From assembly GCA_964522445.1 (NCBI GenBank), contig CAZFUY010000003.1:1-64000 (forward strand): a stretch of DNA of 64,000 nt, read 5' to 3'. The notes under the pieces are model-generated. The model searched no databases and was not told the DNA's origin. It was given only the letters and a program-made list of their open reading frames with translations. Below are positions 48,953-57,659 of the stretch, piece after piece. Position 1 is the stretch's first letter, and each line of letters begins with the position of its first letter. Source of the stretch: CAZFUY01 sp964522445 (GTDB lineage: Bacteria > Pseudomonadota > Gammaproteobacteria > SZUA-229). The translations under genes were made by a program, and so were the position numbers.

Positions 48953-50929
48953 ATGACATCATCCTGGCTAGGCGTTGATACCGGCGGCACATTTACAGAC
49001 TTTGTTTTTTTTGATGGTAAATCGATAAAAATTCACAAAGTTTTATCAACACCATCTGCACCAGAAAAAGCAATCCTGCAGGGTATTGATGATTTAAAAC
49101 TTAATGCTAATGGCTTGCGATTAATACATGGCTCTACTGTTGCAACTAATGCAGTGCTGGAAAGGAAGGGGGTGCGCACGGCCTATATCACTAATCAGGG
49201 GTTTGCAGATGTTTTGCAGATTGGTCGGCAGGCACGAAAAGAGCTTTATAATTTGCAGCCAGAATCATTCCCCTGCTTAGTCGCTAAAGATCATTGTCTG
49301 GAGGTAGATACACGTTTATCTGCACAGGGTGAATTATTAACTGCATTATCTGAGCAGGCATTAAAAAAACTGGTAGAAAAACTCCAGCAGTTAAAACCAC
49401 AGGCTGTTGCTATTAATTTACTGTTTTCATTTTTAGATGATAAGCAGGAAAAACAAATTGAAGCTGCAATACCTGATGGTATTTTTATTAGCCGATCATC
49501 CGATGTGCTGACTGAATATAAAGAATATGAAAGAGGTATCACCACCTGTTTAAATGCCTATATTGGCCCATTAATGCAGGGCTATTTGCAGCGACTGGAA
49601 CAGGGTGTAGATGGAGCAGTTGTGTCGGTAATGCAAAGTGCCGGTGGCACAATTGGCGCTAAACAGGCAGGGCATCATGCGGTACATTTATTATTGTCGG
49701 GGCCTGCGGGTGGGCTTAAAGGCATTCAGTTTGTTGCAGGGCTGAGTGAATATCAGCAGCTACTTAGCTTTGATATGGGCGGCACATCAACGGATGTTGC
49801 GCTAATTGATGGCGATATTGGTCTTACATCGGAAGGGCATATCGGTGATTACCCTGTTGCTGTGCCAATGGTTGATATGCATACCATTGGTGCAGGGGGT
49901 GGCTCTATTGCCAGAGTTGATGCGGGGGGGATGTTATTAGTAGGGCCTGAGTCAGCAGGGGCTGAGCCAGGCCCTGCCTGTTATGGTCAGGGTGGCAGGC
50001 AGGCCACAGTGACAGATGCTAATCTGATTCTGGGGCGATTGCAGCCCGATGCATTCCTGGGTGGCAGCATGATGCTGGATATAGACGCTGCAAAAAATGC
50101 GCTGGCCAATATTGCTGATTTGCTGAATATAACTATTGAGCAGGCGGCAGAAGGAATTATTCGAGTTGCCAATGAGCATATGGTGCGAGCATTACGTGTT
50201 ATATCAGTTCAGCGAGGAATAGACCCGCGAGAATTTAGTCTGGCCTCTTTTGGGGGTGCAGGTGGATTGCATGTGTGTGCTCTTGCAGAGACTTTAGAAA
50301 TGACATCTGCAATTGTGCCAGTGCAGGCGGGTGTTTTGTCTGCACTGGGCATGCTAGTGGCTGCACCCTCGCGTGAAATGTCACGTACTGTTACAAAATT
50401 AATTAATGACTGTGATTATGAAGATCTAAAAAAAGAATTTAGTGCACTAAAACAGAAAGCATTAGATGACATGAAAAATGAATTAAATGGGCAGCAGGTA
50501 GACTTATTTCTATCGCTAGACTTACGTTACAAAGGTCAGAGCTTTACTCTCAATGTTTCATGGAATATATCGTCACAGCATGAACTAAAAAATATACAAA
50601 AAACTTTTCATGAAAAACACAGGCAACGCTATGGTCATGCGCTGGATATTCCTGTTGAATTAGTGAATGTGCGACTAAGCGCTAAAGGGAAAAGACCTTC
50701 ATTTTTATTGCCTGAATTAGAAAGCAGTAATGAAAAAGCCAGGCCTGTCAGTCAGTTAAAAATATATGGCATAAATAAAAAAATTAATGTGTTTCAAAGA
50801 GAGCGTCTTCTGGCAGGGCAGAAAATTGAAGGGCCGGCTTTGATTGTAGAAAAAGTTTCAACCACCTATATTGCAGATAACTGGCAATGTGAGATTGATG
50901 TTTGGGGTAATCTATTGCTTAAACTATAG
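48953..50929 (+). CDS. HyuA-type hydantoinase/oxoprolinase family protein
   Basis: A 658-residue ASKHA-fold ATP-dependent enzyme of the HyuA/5-oxoprolinase-A family. Hydant_A_N region LGVDTGGTFTDFVFFDG and GSTVATNAVLERKG; the hydantoinase_A domain has LSFDMGGTSTDVALIDG and IGAGGGSIARVDAGG. A C-terminal beta domain follows (QKIEGPALIVEKVSTTYI). The usual partner HyuB (or the fused B part of OplAH) is absent: the next gene is convergent and unrelated. So the substrate cannot be assigned (hydantoin, 5-oxoproline or another amide). Confidence 0.9.
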   Translation: MTSSWLGVDTGGTFTDFVFFDGKSIKIHKVLSTPSAPEKAILQGIDDLKLNANGLRLIHGSTVATNAVLERKGVRTAYITNQGFADVLQIGRQARKELYNLQPESFPCLVAKDHCLEVDTRLSAQGELLTALSEQALKKLVEKLQQLKPQAVAINLLFSFLDDKQEKQIEAAIPDGIFISRSSDVLTEYKEYERGITTCLNAYIGPLMQGYLQRLEQGVDGAVVSVMQSAGGTIGAKQAGHHAVHLLLSGPAGGLKGIQFVAGLSEYQQLLSFDMGGTSTDVALIDGDIGLTSEGHIGDYPVAVPMVDMHTIGAGGGSIARVDAGGMLLVGPESAGAEPGPACYGQGGRQATVTDANLILGRLQPDAFLGGSMMLDIDAAKNALANIADLLNITIEQAAEGIIRVANEHMVRALRVISVQRGIDPREFSLASFGGAGGLHVCALAETLEMTSAIVPVQAGVLSALGMLVAAPSREMSRTVTKLINDCDYEDLKKEFSALKQKALDDMKNELNGQQVDLFLSLDLRYKGQSFTLNVSWNISSQHELKNIQKTFHEKHRQRYGHALDIPVELVNVRLSAKGKRPSFLLPELESSNEKARPVSQLKIYGINKKINVFQRERLLAGQKIEGPALIVEKVSTTYIADNWQCEIDVWGNLLLKL

Positions 50930-50943
50930 ATGAATATTAAATA

Positions 50944-51939
50944 TCAATCACCCCGGAGCATTTTTAGAAAGTGTTCTTTGTATTCGCTGGAAAAAATTCT
51001 ATAAAAATTAAATTTTGCATGTTGATCAGGCTTGTCTGAGTTTATTTCCAAGCCCCACAGAGGGTTAATGCCTAATGTTTCATTTGAATAGCGAACGTCT
51101 GATAATATGTTTTTATAGTCTGGTGACATTGCTACATAGCCATCAGAAAATTCTGTAAAACGGAGAATGTCATTATACAGAACAGATGATTTATCAATGT
51201 TCTTTATGTCTTTTTCGGGATCAAATAGTGTTACTGAATTTCCAGTATAAATTTGGGTGTTGGATAAACCTGTTCGGATGCCGTCAACATAAAGCGTGTT
51301 ATTAGCCTGGTATATTGATCGCCATAAGATTAAATTGCTTATGGTGGGTTTTACAATAAATCGCTCAATCCTGTGCTGGCGTTGTTCTGCAAGTTCAAAT
51401 AAGGCCGTTTCTGCTCTTTGCAATTGCAGCCAGCCAATTGACATATAAACAGTTGCGAGCAACAGACCCCACCGTGCTATTTTAAAATTATATTTTCTAA
51501 ATGAAAATATAACAGCCAGCATTAAGGTAAGAGTAAATACTGGATCTATTATGGAAATCAAATTCCAGGCGATTCTTTCATTTATAACAGGCCAGAATAA
51601 ATGAGTGCCATAACTGGTACACGCATCTAATACGCCACTTAAACTGTAGCCCAGTAAACTAAAGATATATAAACGTTTGAAATTAAGTTTGTTTTTTGCA
51701 AAAGGCCAGAGGATTAATGCGGCAATGAGTGCGCCTAGAGGAATAAAAAATATTGAATGGCTGAAATGGCGGTGAAATTCAATGTTTAATAAGTGATCGT
51801 CTGAAGAGCGTATTAATACATCTGCATCAGCCAGTAAGCCCGCCAGAAAACCAACCCAGGTTGCTGTGCGTGTTTCTTCTTTTTTTGCGGCTGATTGAGC
51901 CAAGGCTGCACCAAGCAGCCCCTGTGTTAATAGATCCAT
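50944..51939 (-). CDS. Membrane-bound metal-dependent hydrolase, YdjM/DUF457 family
   Basis: A 331-residue integral membrane protein. The N-terminal half has about five membrane segments and the conserved acidic/His motifs LLADADVLI, EFHRHFSHSIFF and LLGYSLSGVLDACTSYGTHLFWP, typical of this hydrolase family. The C-terminal third is a soluble domain not present in short YdjM members. Function in the cell is not known. It is convergent to the HyuA gene (14-base gap). Confidence 0.85.
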   Translation of the reverse strand: MDLLTQGLLGAALAQSAAKKEETRTATWVGFLAGLLADADVLIRSSDDHLLNIEFHRHFSHSIFFIPLGALIAALILWPFAKNKLNFKRLYIFSLLGYSLSGVLDACTSYGTHLFWPVINERIAWNLISIIDPVFTLTLMLAVIFSFRKYNFKIARWGLLLATVYMSIGWLQLQRAETALFELAEQRQHRIERFIVKPTISNLILWRSIYQANNTLYVDGIRTGLSNTQIYTGNSVTLFDPEKDIKNIDKSSVLYNDILRFTEFSDGYVAMSPDYKNILSDVRYSNETLGINPLWGLEINSDKPDQHAKFNFYRIFSSEYKEHFLKMLRGD

Positions 51940-52013
51940 AGATTAGTTGTTTTTTTAAAAAGTCAGATTATACATTTATGAAATGTGAGAGGGTAGATGT
52001 TTATGGTCTTGTC

Positions 52014-52625
52014 TTAATGATCTGTATTTTCACCCCAAAGGCTTTCAATTTGTGCATCACGTCCACAACTGTATCGGTAATACTTGTAACGCAGTGGGTT
52101 CTTTTTGTAATAGTTCTGATGGTAATCTTCGGCAAGGTAAAATGTCTGGGCTTTAATGTATTCTACTTTTAGTGGTTCATTAAACGGTTTTATTTTTTCA
52201 ATATTACGGGCTGATTCGAGTATGAGTTGTTTTTCCTCCTCGTTTTTATAAAAAATTGCAGGTCGATATTGTTGGCCTTTGTCGCAGAACTGTCCATCAT
52301 TTCGTGTTGGATCAATGTGGTGCCAGAAATAGTTTAGAATCTTTTTATAGCTAATAATATTGGGGTCATAGGTGATTTCAACGGATTCAATATGTCCGCT
52401 TTTGCCAGCAGAAACCTGTTTGTACGTAGGATTTTTAGTGTGGCCTCCTGTGTAACCCGATACAACATCTATTACGCCATTGAGTTTTTCAAAATCAGAT
52501 TCGATACACCAGAAGCAGCCTCCGGCAAGAATGGCGCTTTTGTAATAGGGGAGTTTTTCTGTGTCGGCTGCCTGTGATGTGCTTGCTATAATTGATAAAA
52601 ACATAAATATTGAACGTACTCGCAT
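52014..52625 (-). CDS. msrA: Peptide methionine-S-sulfoxide reductase, exported
   Basis: MsrA repairs Met-S-sulfoxide in proteins. The 203 residues start with a signal peptide (MFLSIIASTSQAADTEK), so this copy should act in the periplasm. The catalytic Cys is in AGGCFWCIES, with GYTGGHTKNPTYKQV and the C-terminal Cys (YRYSCGRDAQ) for recycling. No msrB domain is attached. It stands alone. Confidence 0.95.
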   Translation of the reverse strand: MRVRSIFMFLSIIASTSQAADTEKLPYYKSAILAGGCFWCIESDFEKLNGVIDVVSGYTGGHTKNPTYKQVSAGKSGHIESVEITYDPNIISYKKILNYFWHHIDPTRNDGQFCDKGQQYRPAIFYKNEEEKQLILESARNIEKIKPFNEPLKVEYIKAQTFYLAEDYHQNYYKKNPLRYKYYRYSCGRDAQIESLWGENTDH

Positions 52626-52693
52626 GCGCGTACCCGTATTTTAATAATACGAATTAGTTTATTAATTAGCTTAAAAGTTCATTTATAATTTTT

Positions 52694-53896
52694 TTAAACG
52701 GCGTTAAGTATTTCTTCTGCCCAGTTAATGGCTTCGATACTGGCATCTGATAAATCACTGGGCTGCAAATCTTTAAAACGGATATTAACCCAGTCTGTGG
52801 TTTCCTGTGCCAGCACACAATTTAATGCATCACCCAGATCACCTTCGCGGTTAAGTAGAGCAGCAATAATATTGTCTGCCAGGGGTAAGGGTGTGATCAG
52901 TTCTTCCAGGCTGTGATCCATTAATAAATCCAGTGCTGAAAACATGCCGATAGTGAAATAGGAATCCAGTGGTTCTAGTTTTGCTTTTTGTGCCAGGAGT
53001 TCACAGGTTTTTGCTCGTATCATAGCAATCTGAACCTGACTTCTGGGTTTGTCATCCATGCCAGTTAGAGCCATGAGTGATGCCCATGTGCATAGTTGTT
53101 TTCGACCCAGCATAACAATGGCGTGATGGATAGACTCGATTTTACTGGCGCGAGAGAAAAAAGCTGAGTTGATTAATTTTAGAATTCTGTAGCTAAGCGA
53201 AACGTCTTTACTAATAACGTCGTCGATAGTGTCAATATCAGTATCTGGATTGTGCAGAGTGGCTAATAGAGTCATTACACTCATGCTGTTTGCTGCCAGA
53301 CTCTTGCCGGCGATAACTTTTGGTCGGCTTAAGAAATAACCCTGAAAATAATCAATGCCCAGATCACGACAAAATTCATAATCATCATGTGTTTTTATAT
53401 GGTCGGCTAATAAAATAGGATGTAATTTTGTGAGTATTTTTATGTGTGATTGTAAATCACTTCTTTCCATGTCTTCGATATTTAGATCAATCATGTATGA
53501 CATATTAGCCAGTGGCTGTAATTCTTTGTGTATTAGATAATTATCAATGGCCAGTTTAAAGCCTGCTTTAGTAAGTCTTTTAGCGCCTTCAATAATAGAA
53601 TCATCAACTTTAATATAAGCGGGAATTTTAAGAATAACTTTATCAGCGGGTAAGGGTAGCTCTTCATCAGTACGTAGAAAACGTTCCGCCAGTTTAATAA
53701 AGGCAATATTCTTATTGACCAGTTTATCTATGCCTATTTCGAGAAAGGCATTGATAATAACCTGAGATGTTGCTTTATCAGCATCGAGCTGTTCTTCTTC
53801 TCTGTTTGAACGGCTTGATCGAGACATTAGTTCATAGGCGTAGGTTTCCAGGTCTCGGTCATAAATAGGCTGTCTACCTACAAAAATTTCTAACAT
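52694..53896 (-). CDS. EAL-HDOD (YuxH-type) signalling protein, copy 1
   Basis: A 400-residue protein with an N-terminal EAL-like domain (residues about 1-200: FVGRQPIYDRDLETYAYEL, IDYFQGYFLSRP) and a C-terminal HDOD domain (KDVSLSYRILKLINSAFFSR, IHHAIVMLGRKQLCTW). The EAL motif is degenerate (YELMSRS) and the DDFG-like motif reads AIDNYL, so c-di-GMP hydrolysis is unlikely; binding or protein interaction is more likely. It is downstream of a paralogue of the same length (26-base gap), so they are a tandem duplication in one operon. Confidence 0.9.
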   Translation of the reverse strand: MLEIFVGRQPIYDRDLETYAYELMSRSSRSNREEEQLDADKATSQVIINAFLEIGIDKLVNKNIAFIKLAERFLRTDEELPLPADKVILKIPAYIKVDDSIIEGAKRLTKAGFKLAIDNYLIHKELQPLANMSYMIDLNIEDMERSDLQSHIKILTKLHPILLADHIKTHDDYEFCRDLGIDYFQGYFLSRPKVIAGKSLAANSMSVMTLLATLHNPDTDIDTIDDVISKDVSLSYRILKLINSAFFSRASKIESIHHAIVMLGRKQLCTWASLMALTGMDDKPRSQVQIAMIRAKTCELLAQKAKLEPLDSYFTIGMFSALDLLMDHSLEELITPLPLADNIIAALLNREGDLGDALNCVLAQETTDWVNIRFKDLQPSDLSDASIEAINWAEEILNAV

Positions 53897-53922
53897 TATC
53901 TTTTCACTTAAATTTTTTATTG

Positions 53923-55280
53923 TTAGTTAATATTTTTTAGTGCTTCATTTGCCCATGCAATTGCTTCAACATAATAACTATTTATATCCTGTGTGGGCAG
54001 GTCTTTAAACTTAATGCTTTTCCAGTAGCCCTGCTCATAAGCCTGGCTACAGGATAGTGCTTCGCCCAATATACCCTCATGTTTTAGTAATGCACTTTGT
54101 ATATCTTTACTTACAGGCAGCTTTTTAATAATGGATTCCATTGTTTGATCCATCATTGCATCGAGCACGGATAGTAGTCCCGTTGTGAAAAAAGCATCAA
54201 GGTTTTTCATGCCTAATGTTTTAGCCAGTAACTCGCAGGTTTTTCCTCTCACCAGAGCAAGGTTCATTAGTTCATCTGGCTTGTCGCTGTTTCCTGCCAT
54301 AGAAACAACTGTGGTCCATGTTCTTAGTTCGTTGCGGCCAAGGTAAACTACTGCCTGGCGTATAGATTCAACTTTATTGGGCAGGTTGAAAAATGCGCTA
54401 TTGATATAGCGTAATAAATGATAGCTTAAGGTGACATCATTGCAAATGACATTTTCTAATTTCTCGGGAGCAATTTCATCATCATAAACAAGGGATAATA
54501 GTTGTAATATAGCCAGCTGGTTTGTGCTCATCTGGCGATGTTTCATGAGGATGGGTTTGCTGAAGAAAAATCCCTGTAAATAATCAAAGCCCATTTCCAG
54601 TAAATCATTGACCTGGCTGCCGTCTTCGACTTTCTCAGCAAGTAACTTTACAGGAAACTTCTGCAGCTGTTTGACGAAACCTTCAAGTTGATCAGCGGGT
54701 GTTAGTAGCATATCAACTTTAACCATGCTGGCCAGGGGTAAAAGTTTTAATGCTTCTGCTGTGGGATGAAGATCATCCAGGGCTATCATATATCCACGTT
54801 TGGTAAGTTGTTTGAGTGCGGCAACTATTTCATCGTCAACGGCAATATCTTCCAGTATTTCCAGTACGACATTATCCGNNNNNNNNNNNNNNNNNNNNNN
54901 NNNNNNNNNNNNNNNNNNNNNNNNNNNNNNNNNNNNNNNNNNNNNNNNNNNNNNNNNNNNNNNNNNNNNNNNNNNNNNACTATTTCATCGTCAACGGCAA
55001 TATCTTCCAGTATTTCCAGTACGACATTATCCGGGGGAAAGGGGAGTTCAGGATTGCCCAGAACATAATCACGGCTCAGATTGATAAAGGCACGGTGGTT
55101 TCCAACCAGTTTTTCCAGTCCTATTTCAATTAATCCAAGTGTAATAACCTGTGCGGTTGCCTGATTGGCATCCTGTACGTCAGCTCGTTGTTCATTGCCC
55201 GCTCTATATAGTAATTCATAACCAAATAACTTTAATTTATGGTCAAAAATAGGTTGCCTGGCGATATAGAGATCCAGCAT
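53923..55280 (-). CDS. EAL-HDOD (YuxH-type) signalling protein, copy 2, split by an assembly gap
   Basis: As assembled, the gene looks broken by 100 N. Bases 54824-54878 and 54979-55033 are identical (55 bases), so the contigs overlap and the gap is false. Removing 155 bases joins 55280-54979 to 54823-53923 in frame: 1203 bases, 400 residues, exactly the length of copy 1. The join reads VDDEIVAALKQLTKRGYMIA. The EAL-like domain begins LYIARQPIFDHKLKLFGYEL and keeps an ALDDLH motif (one more Asp than copy 1). The HDOD domain has CNDVTLSYHLLRYINSAFF. Catalysis is doubtful as EAL reads YELLYRA. Confidence 0.9.
54824..55033. other. False scaffold gap with a 55-base flanking duplication
   Basis: 100 N (54879-54978) sit between two identical 55-base segments (54824-54878 and 54979-55033). 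The length fits a k-mer-sized overlap of two contigs placed as a gap instead of being merged. The open frames through the N run are artefacts. Confidence 0.95.
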
Positions 55281-55352
55281 TTAGTTGTTTTTTCCAGAGG
55301 GATATTGACTTAAGTTTAGCAGTTAGGGGGCTAAATACTGGATTTTAGCCAT

Positions 55353-55375
55353 AAAAAAACCCGCGTTAGCGGGTT
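55353..55375 (-). terminator. Rho-independent terminator of rpmB-rpmG
   Basis: On the minus strand AACCCGC pairs with GCGGGTT around a short loop (TAAC), followed by a run of seven T. It begins 30 bases past the rpmG stop. Confidence 0.92.
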
Positions 55376-55404
55376 CTTTAGATCTGTATTTAGTTAGAGG
55401 CTAA

Positions 55405-55560
55405 TTATTTAATTTTAGCTTCTTTGTACATTACATGCTTGCGTACAACAGGGTCGTATTTTTTAACTTCCATTTTTTCGGGCATATTACGTTTGTTTTT
55501 GTCCGTTGTGTAAAAATGGCCTGTGCCAGCAGATGAAACAAGTTTGATTTTTTCGCGCAT
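55405..55560 (-). CDS. rpmG: 50S ribosomal protein bL33
   Basis: A 51-residue ribosomal protein starting at the ATG at 55560 ([19 protein letters not shown]). The end [18 protein letters not shown] is typical. The zinc-binding Cys pairs are missing, as in the Cys-less bL33 form. It follows rpmB by 4 bases; the longer open frame reaching into rpmB is not used. Confidence 0.97.
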   Translation of the reverse strand: MREKIKLVSSAGTGHFYTTDKNKRNMPEKMEVKKYDPVVRKHVMYKEAKIK

Positions 55561-55564
55561 AATC

Positions 55565-55801
55565 TTATACCTTCTCACCACGTGCTCGCATTTCTGCAAG
55601 AACTGTATCAATACCTTTTTTGTCAATAAGACGCATACCTGAAGTAGAAAGACGTAATCTTACATAACGTTTTTCACTTTCTACCCAAAAGCGATGGTTT
55701 TGTAAATTGGGCAAAAAACGACGACGCGTCTTGTTGTGCGCGTGTGAAACGTTGTTGCCTGACATTGGGCGTTTGCCTGTGACCTGACATACTCTGGCCA
55801 T
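55565..55801 (-). CDS. rpmB: 50S ribosomal protein bL28
   Basis: A 78-residue ribosomal protein of the large subunit, with [20 protein letters not shown] at the start and [20 protein letters not shown]. It is the first gene of rpmB-rpmG. Upstream lie 226 bases shared with the divergent folB gene. Confidence 0.98.
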   Translation of the reverse strand: MARVCQVTGKRPMSGNNVSHAHNKTRRRFLPNLQNHRFWVESEKRYVRLRLSTSGMRLIDKKGIDTVLAEMRARGEKV

Positions 55802-56027
55802 AAGAGTGACTCCAGTTAAATGCTCTATTTTAAGTGTCTGTTGTCGCTCTGTTTAAAGATGCCGCCACAACAGGCTCTGTTCTGTTTGTTCGAAAGGGGC
55901 GTGATAATAACGGATTAGCCGGGTTGAGACAAGTTCTTCAGTATAAAAAACACTGATTTTGGATGAAACCTGCTTTGAGGGTATAGTAGCCCTGCTTTTC
56001 CCCCTAATAAAAATGATCAGGAAATCT

Positions 56028-56381
56028 ATGGATATAGTGTATATACGCGATTTACGCATTGAAACTGTGATTGGAATATATGACTGGGAACGTGAAATTC
56101 GTCAAACCGTCAGTCTGGATCTTGAAATGGGTACAGATATCAGTAAAGCAGCCCAGTCCGACCATATTGATGACACGCTGGATTATAAATCAGTGGCTAA
56201 ACATCTGATAGAGTTTGTTGAAAATAGCGAATTTCAGCTTGTGGAGACTATGGCTGAGCGTATATCTGAGATTGTATTGAATGAATTTAATGTTCCCTGG
56301 ATGAAGCTGCGTTTAAGCAAGCCCGGTGCTGTAACGGGGTCTCAGGATGTGGGTGTTATCATTGAGAGAGAGAAAAAATAG
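56028..56381 (+). CDS. folB: Dihydroneopterin aldolase
   Basis: FolB splits dihydroneopterin to hydroxymethyl-dihydropterin and glycolaldehyde in folate synthesis. The 117 residues from ATG 56028 (MDIVYIRDLRIETVIGIYDW; AGGAAA site) include the catalytic Glu of IGIYDWER and the conserved LVETMAERISEIVL and LSKPGAVTGSQDVGV. The open frame starting 23 codons earlier lacks a ribosome-binding site. It is coupled with folK. Confidence 0.96.
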   Translation: MDIVYIRDLRIETVIGIYDWEREIRQTVSLDLEMGTDISKAAQSDHIDDTLDYKSVAKHLIEFVENSEFQLVETMAERISEIVLNEFNVPWMKLRLSKPGAVTGSQDVGVIIEREKK

Positions 56382-56872
56382 TGGCAAGGATTTATATCAG
56401 CCTCGGTACTAATATTAACCGTGATAGTAATACGCAAACGGGTGTAGATGCGCTGCGTAAACGATATAAAGGTTTACTGCTGTCATCAGTGTATGAAAGT
56501 GAGGCGGTGGGATTCGATGGCGATAATTTTTATAATATGGTCATTGGTCTGGAAACAAATGAAGACGTTTTTACTCTGGCGAGCCATTTAAGACAAATTG
56601 AAGAAGATAATGGGCGAGACAGAGATCAGCCTAAATTCTCATCCAGAACACTGGATCTGGATTTATTGCTCTATGATGACTTAATTATTAATGAGCAGGG
56701 GCTACAAATACCGCGGGATGAGATTTTAAGCCGAGCTTTTGTATTGTGGCCGTTAGCGGAAATTGCCCCGGATTTAATGCATCCTCAGGCCAATAAAAGT
56801 TATGCGAGCCTGTGGCAGGCGTTTGATAAAAGTAAAGAAGCGCTAGAGCCTGTGCCTTTTCGATTTGACTAA
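56381..56872 (+). CDS. folK: 2-amino-4-hydroxy-6-hydroxymethyldihydropteridine pyrophosphokinase
   Basis: FolK pyrophosphorylates the hydroxymethyl-pterin produced by FolB. The 163-residue product starts with GTG at 56381, overlapping the folB stop by one base. Signatures are ISLGTNINRD, YESEAVGFDGDNFYNMV and the RTLDLDLLLYDD motif for Mg2+ binding. It ends 6 bases from the convergent pteridine-reductase gene. Confidence 0.96.
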   Translation: MARIYISLGTNINRDSNTQTGVDALRKRYKGLLLSSVYESEAVGFDGDNFYNMVIGLETNEDVFTLASHLRQIEEDNGRDRDQPKFSSRTLDLDLLLYDDLIINEQGLQIPRDEILSRAFVLWPLAEIAPDLMHPQANKSYASLWQAFDKSKEALEPVPFRFD

Positions 56873-56878
56873 CTGGCT

Positions 56879-57619
56879 TTAAATATTCAAACTGCGGCCA
56901 CCACATACCGGAATAACCTGTCCAGTAATATAGTCTGAATCTTTAATTAAGAATCGAACCGTAGCGGCAATATCCCGAGGCTCTCCTTTACGTTTAAGTG
57001 CTGTTCTTTCCAAAATCATTGACTGTGTTGCAGCATCCTCTTCAAGGCCGCTTTCTGGCCACATAATTGCGCCCGGTGCGACACCATTAACCCTCACTTC
57101 AGGCCCCAGTTCACGAGCCAGAGACTGTGTAAGCATAGCCAGCCCTGCTTTGGCTGCACAATAAACAGGGTGCTCTTTCATTGGCCGAAAGCCATGAATA
57201 TCCACAATATTAATAATACTGCCTTTGCTTATTTTTAAATAAGGCGTGGCTGCCTGAGATAAAAATAGTGGCGCTTTTAAATTGCTGCCCATTAAATCAT
57301 CCCAGTGTTTTTCAGTAATGCTGCCGACAGGTGTGGGATAAAAAGTGGATGCATTATTGATAAGTGCGTCCAGTTCACCCCATTGGCCGGCAGATTTTTT
57401 AATCAGCGAATCTATTTCTGCTATTTGTAATAAATCGGCCTGTAGAATAATGGCAGAATGATCTCGAAGTGCATTCAACTCATTGCATAATGTCTGAGCC
57501 TCATCTTCTGAAGAGCGGTAATGAATAACAATATTCATGCCTTCTGCGTGAAGCATGCGGGAAATTTCAGCGCCAATACGTTTGGCTGCGCCGGTAATTA
57601 AAGCTGTTTTATTTAACAT
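56879..57619 (-). CDS. Pteridine reductase-like short-chain dehydrogenase (FolM type)
   Basis: A 246-residue SDR with the nucleotide motif ITGAAKRIGAEISRML, NNASTFYPTP, and the catalytic YCAAKAG with an Asp in place of the usual Ser (VDIHGF). These features and the position next to folBK match pteridine reductases (PTR1/FolM type), which reduce dihydropterins/dihydrofolate with NADPH. The assignment to FolM is by similarity of motifs and context; another SDR substrate cannot be excluded. Confidence 0.85.
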   Translation of the reverse strand: MLNKTALITGAAKRIGAEISRMLHAEGMNIVIHYRSSEDEAQTLCNELNALRDHSAIILQADLLQIAEIDSLIKKSAGQWGELDALINNASTFYPTPVGSITEKHWDDLMGSNLKAPLFLSQAATPYLKISKGSIINIVDIHGFRPMKEHPVYCAAKAGLAMLTQSLARELGPEVRVNGVAPGAIMWPESGLEEDAATQSMILERTALKRKGEPRDIAATVRFLIKDSDYITGQVIPVCGGRSLNI

Positions 57620-57659
57620 GATAGAATGCCTATCGATTTTTTTATCTAGTGTAGCATCA

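Noticed and set aside
54766..55133. Three overlapping plus-strand open frames across the N run
   Set aside because: They exist only because N positions do not create stop codons; they are antisense to the EAL-HDOD gene.
53923..55280. EAL-HDOD copy 2 as a pseudogene or as two genes
   Set aside because: Removing the 55-base duplicate and the 100 N restores one frame of 400 residues equal to its paralogue, so the break is an assembly artefact.
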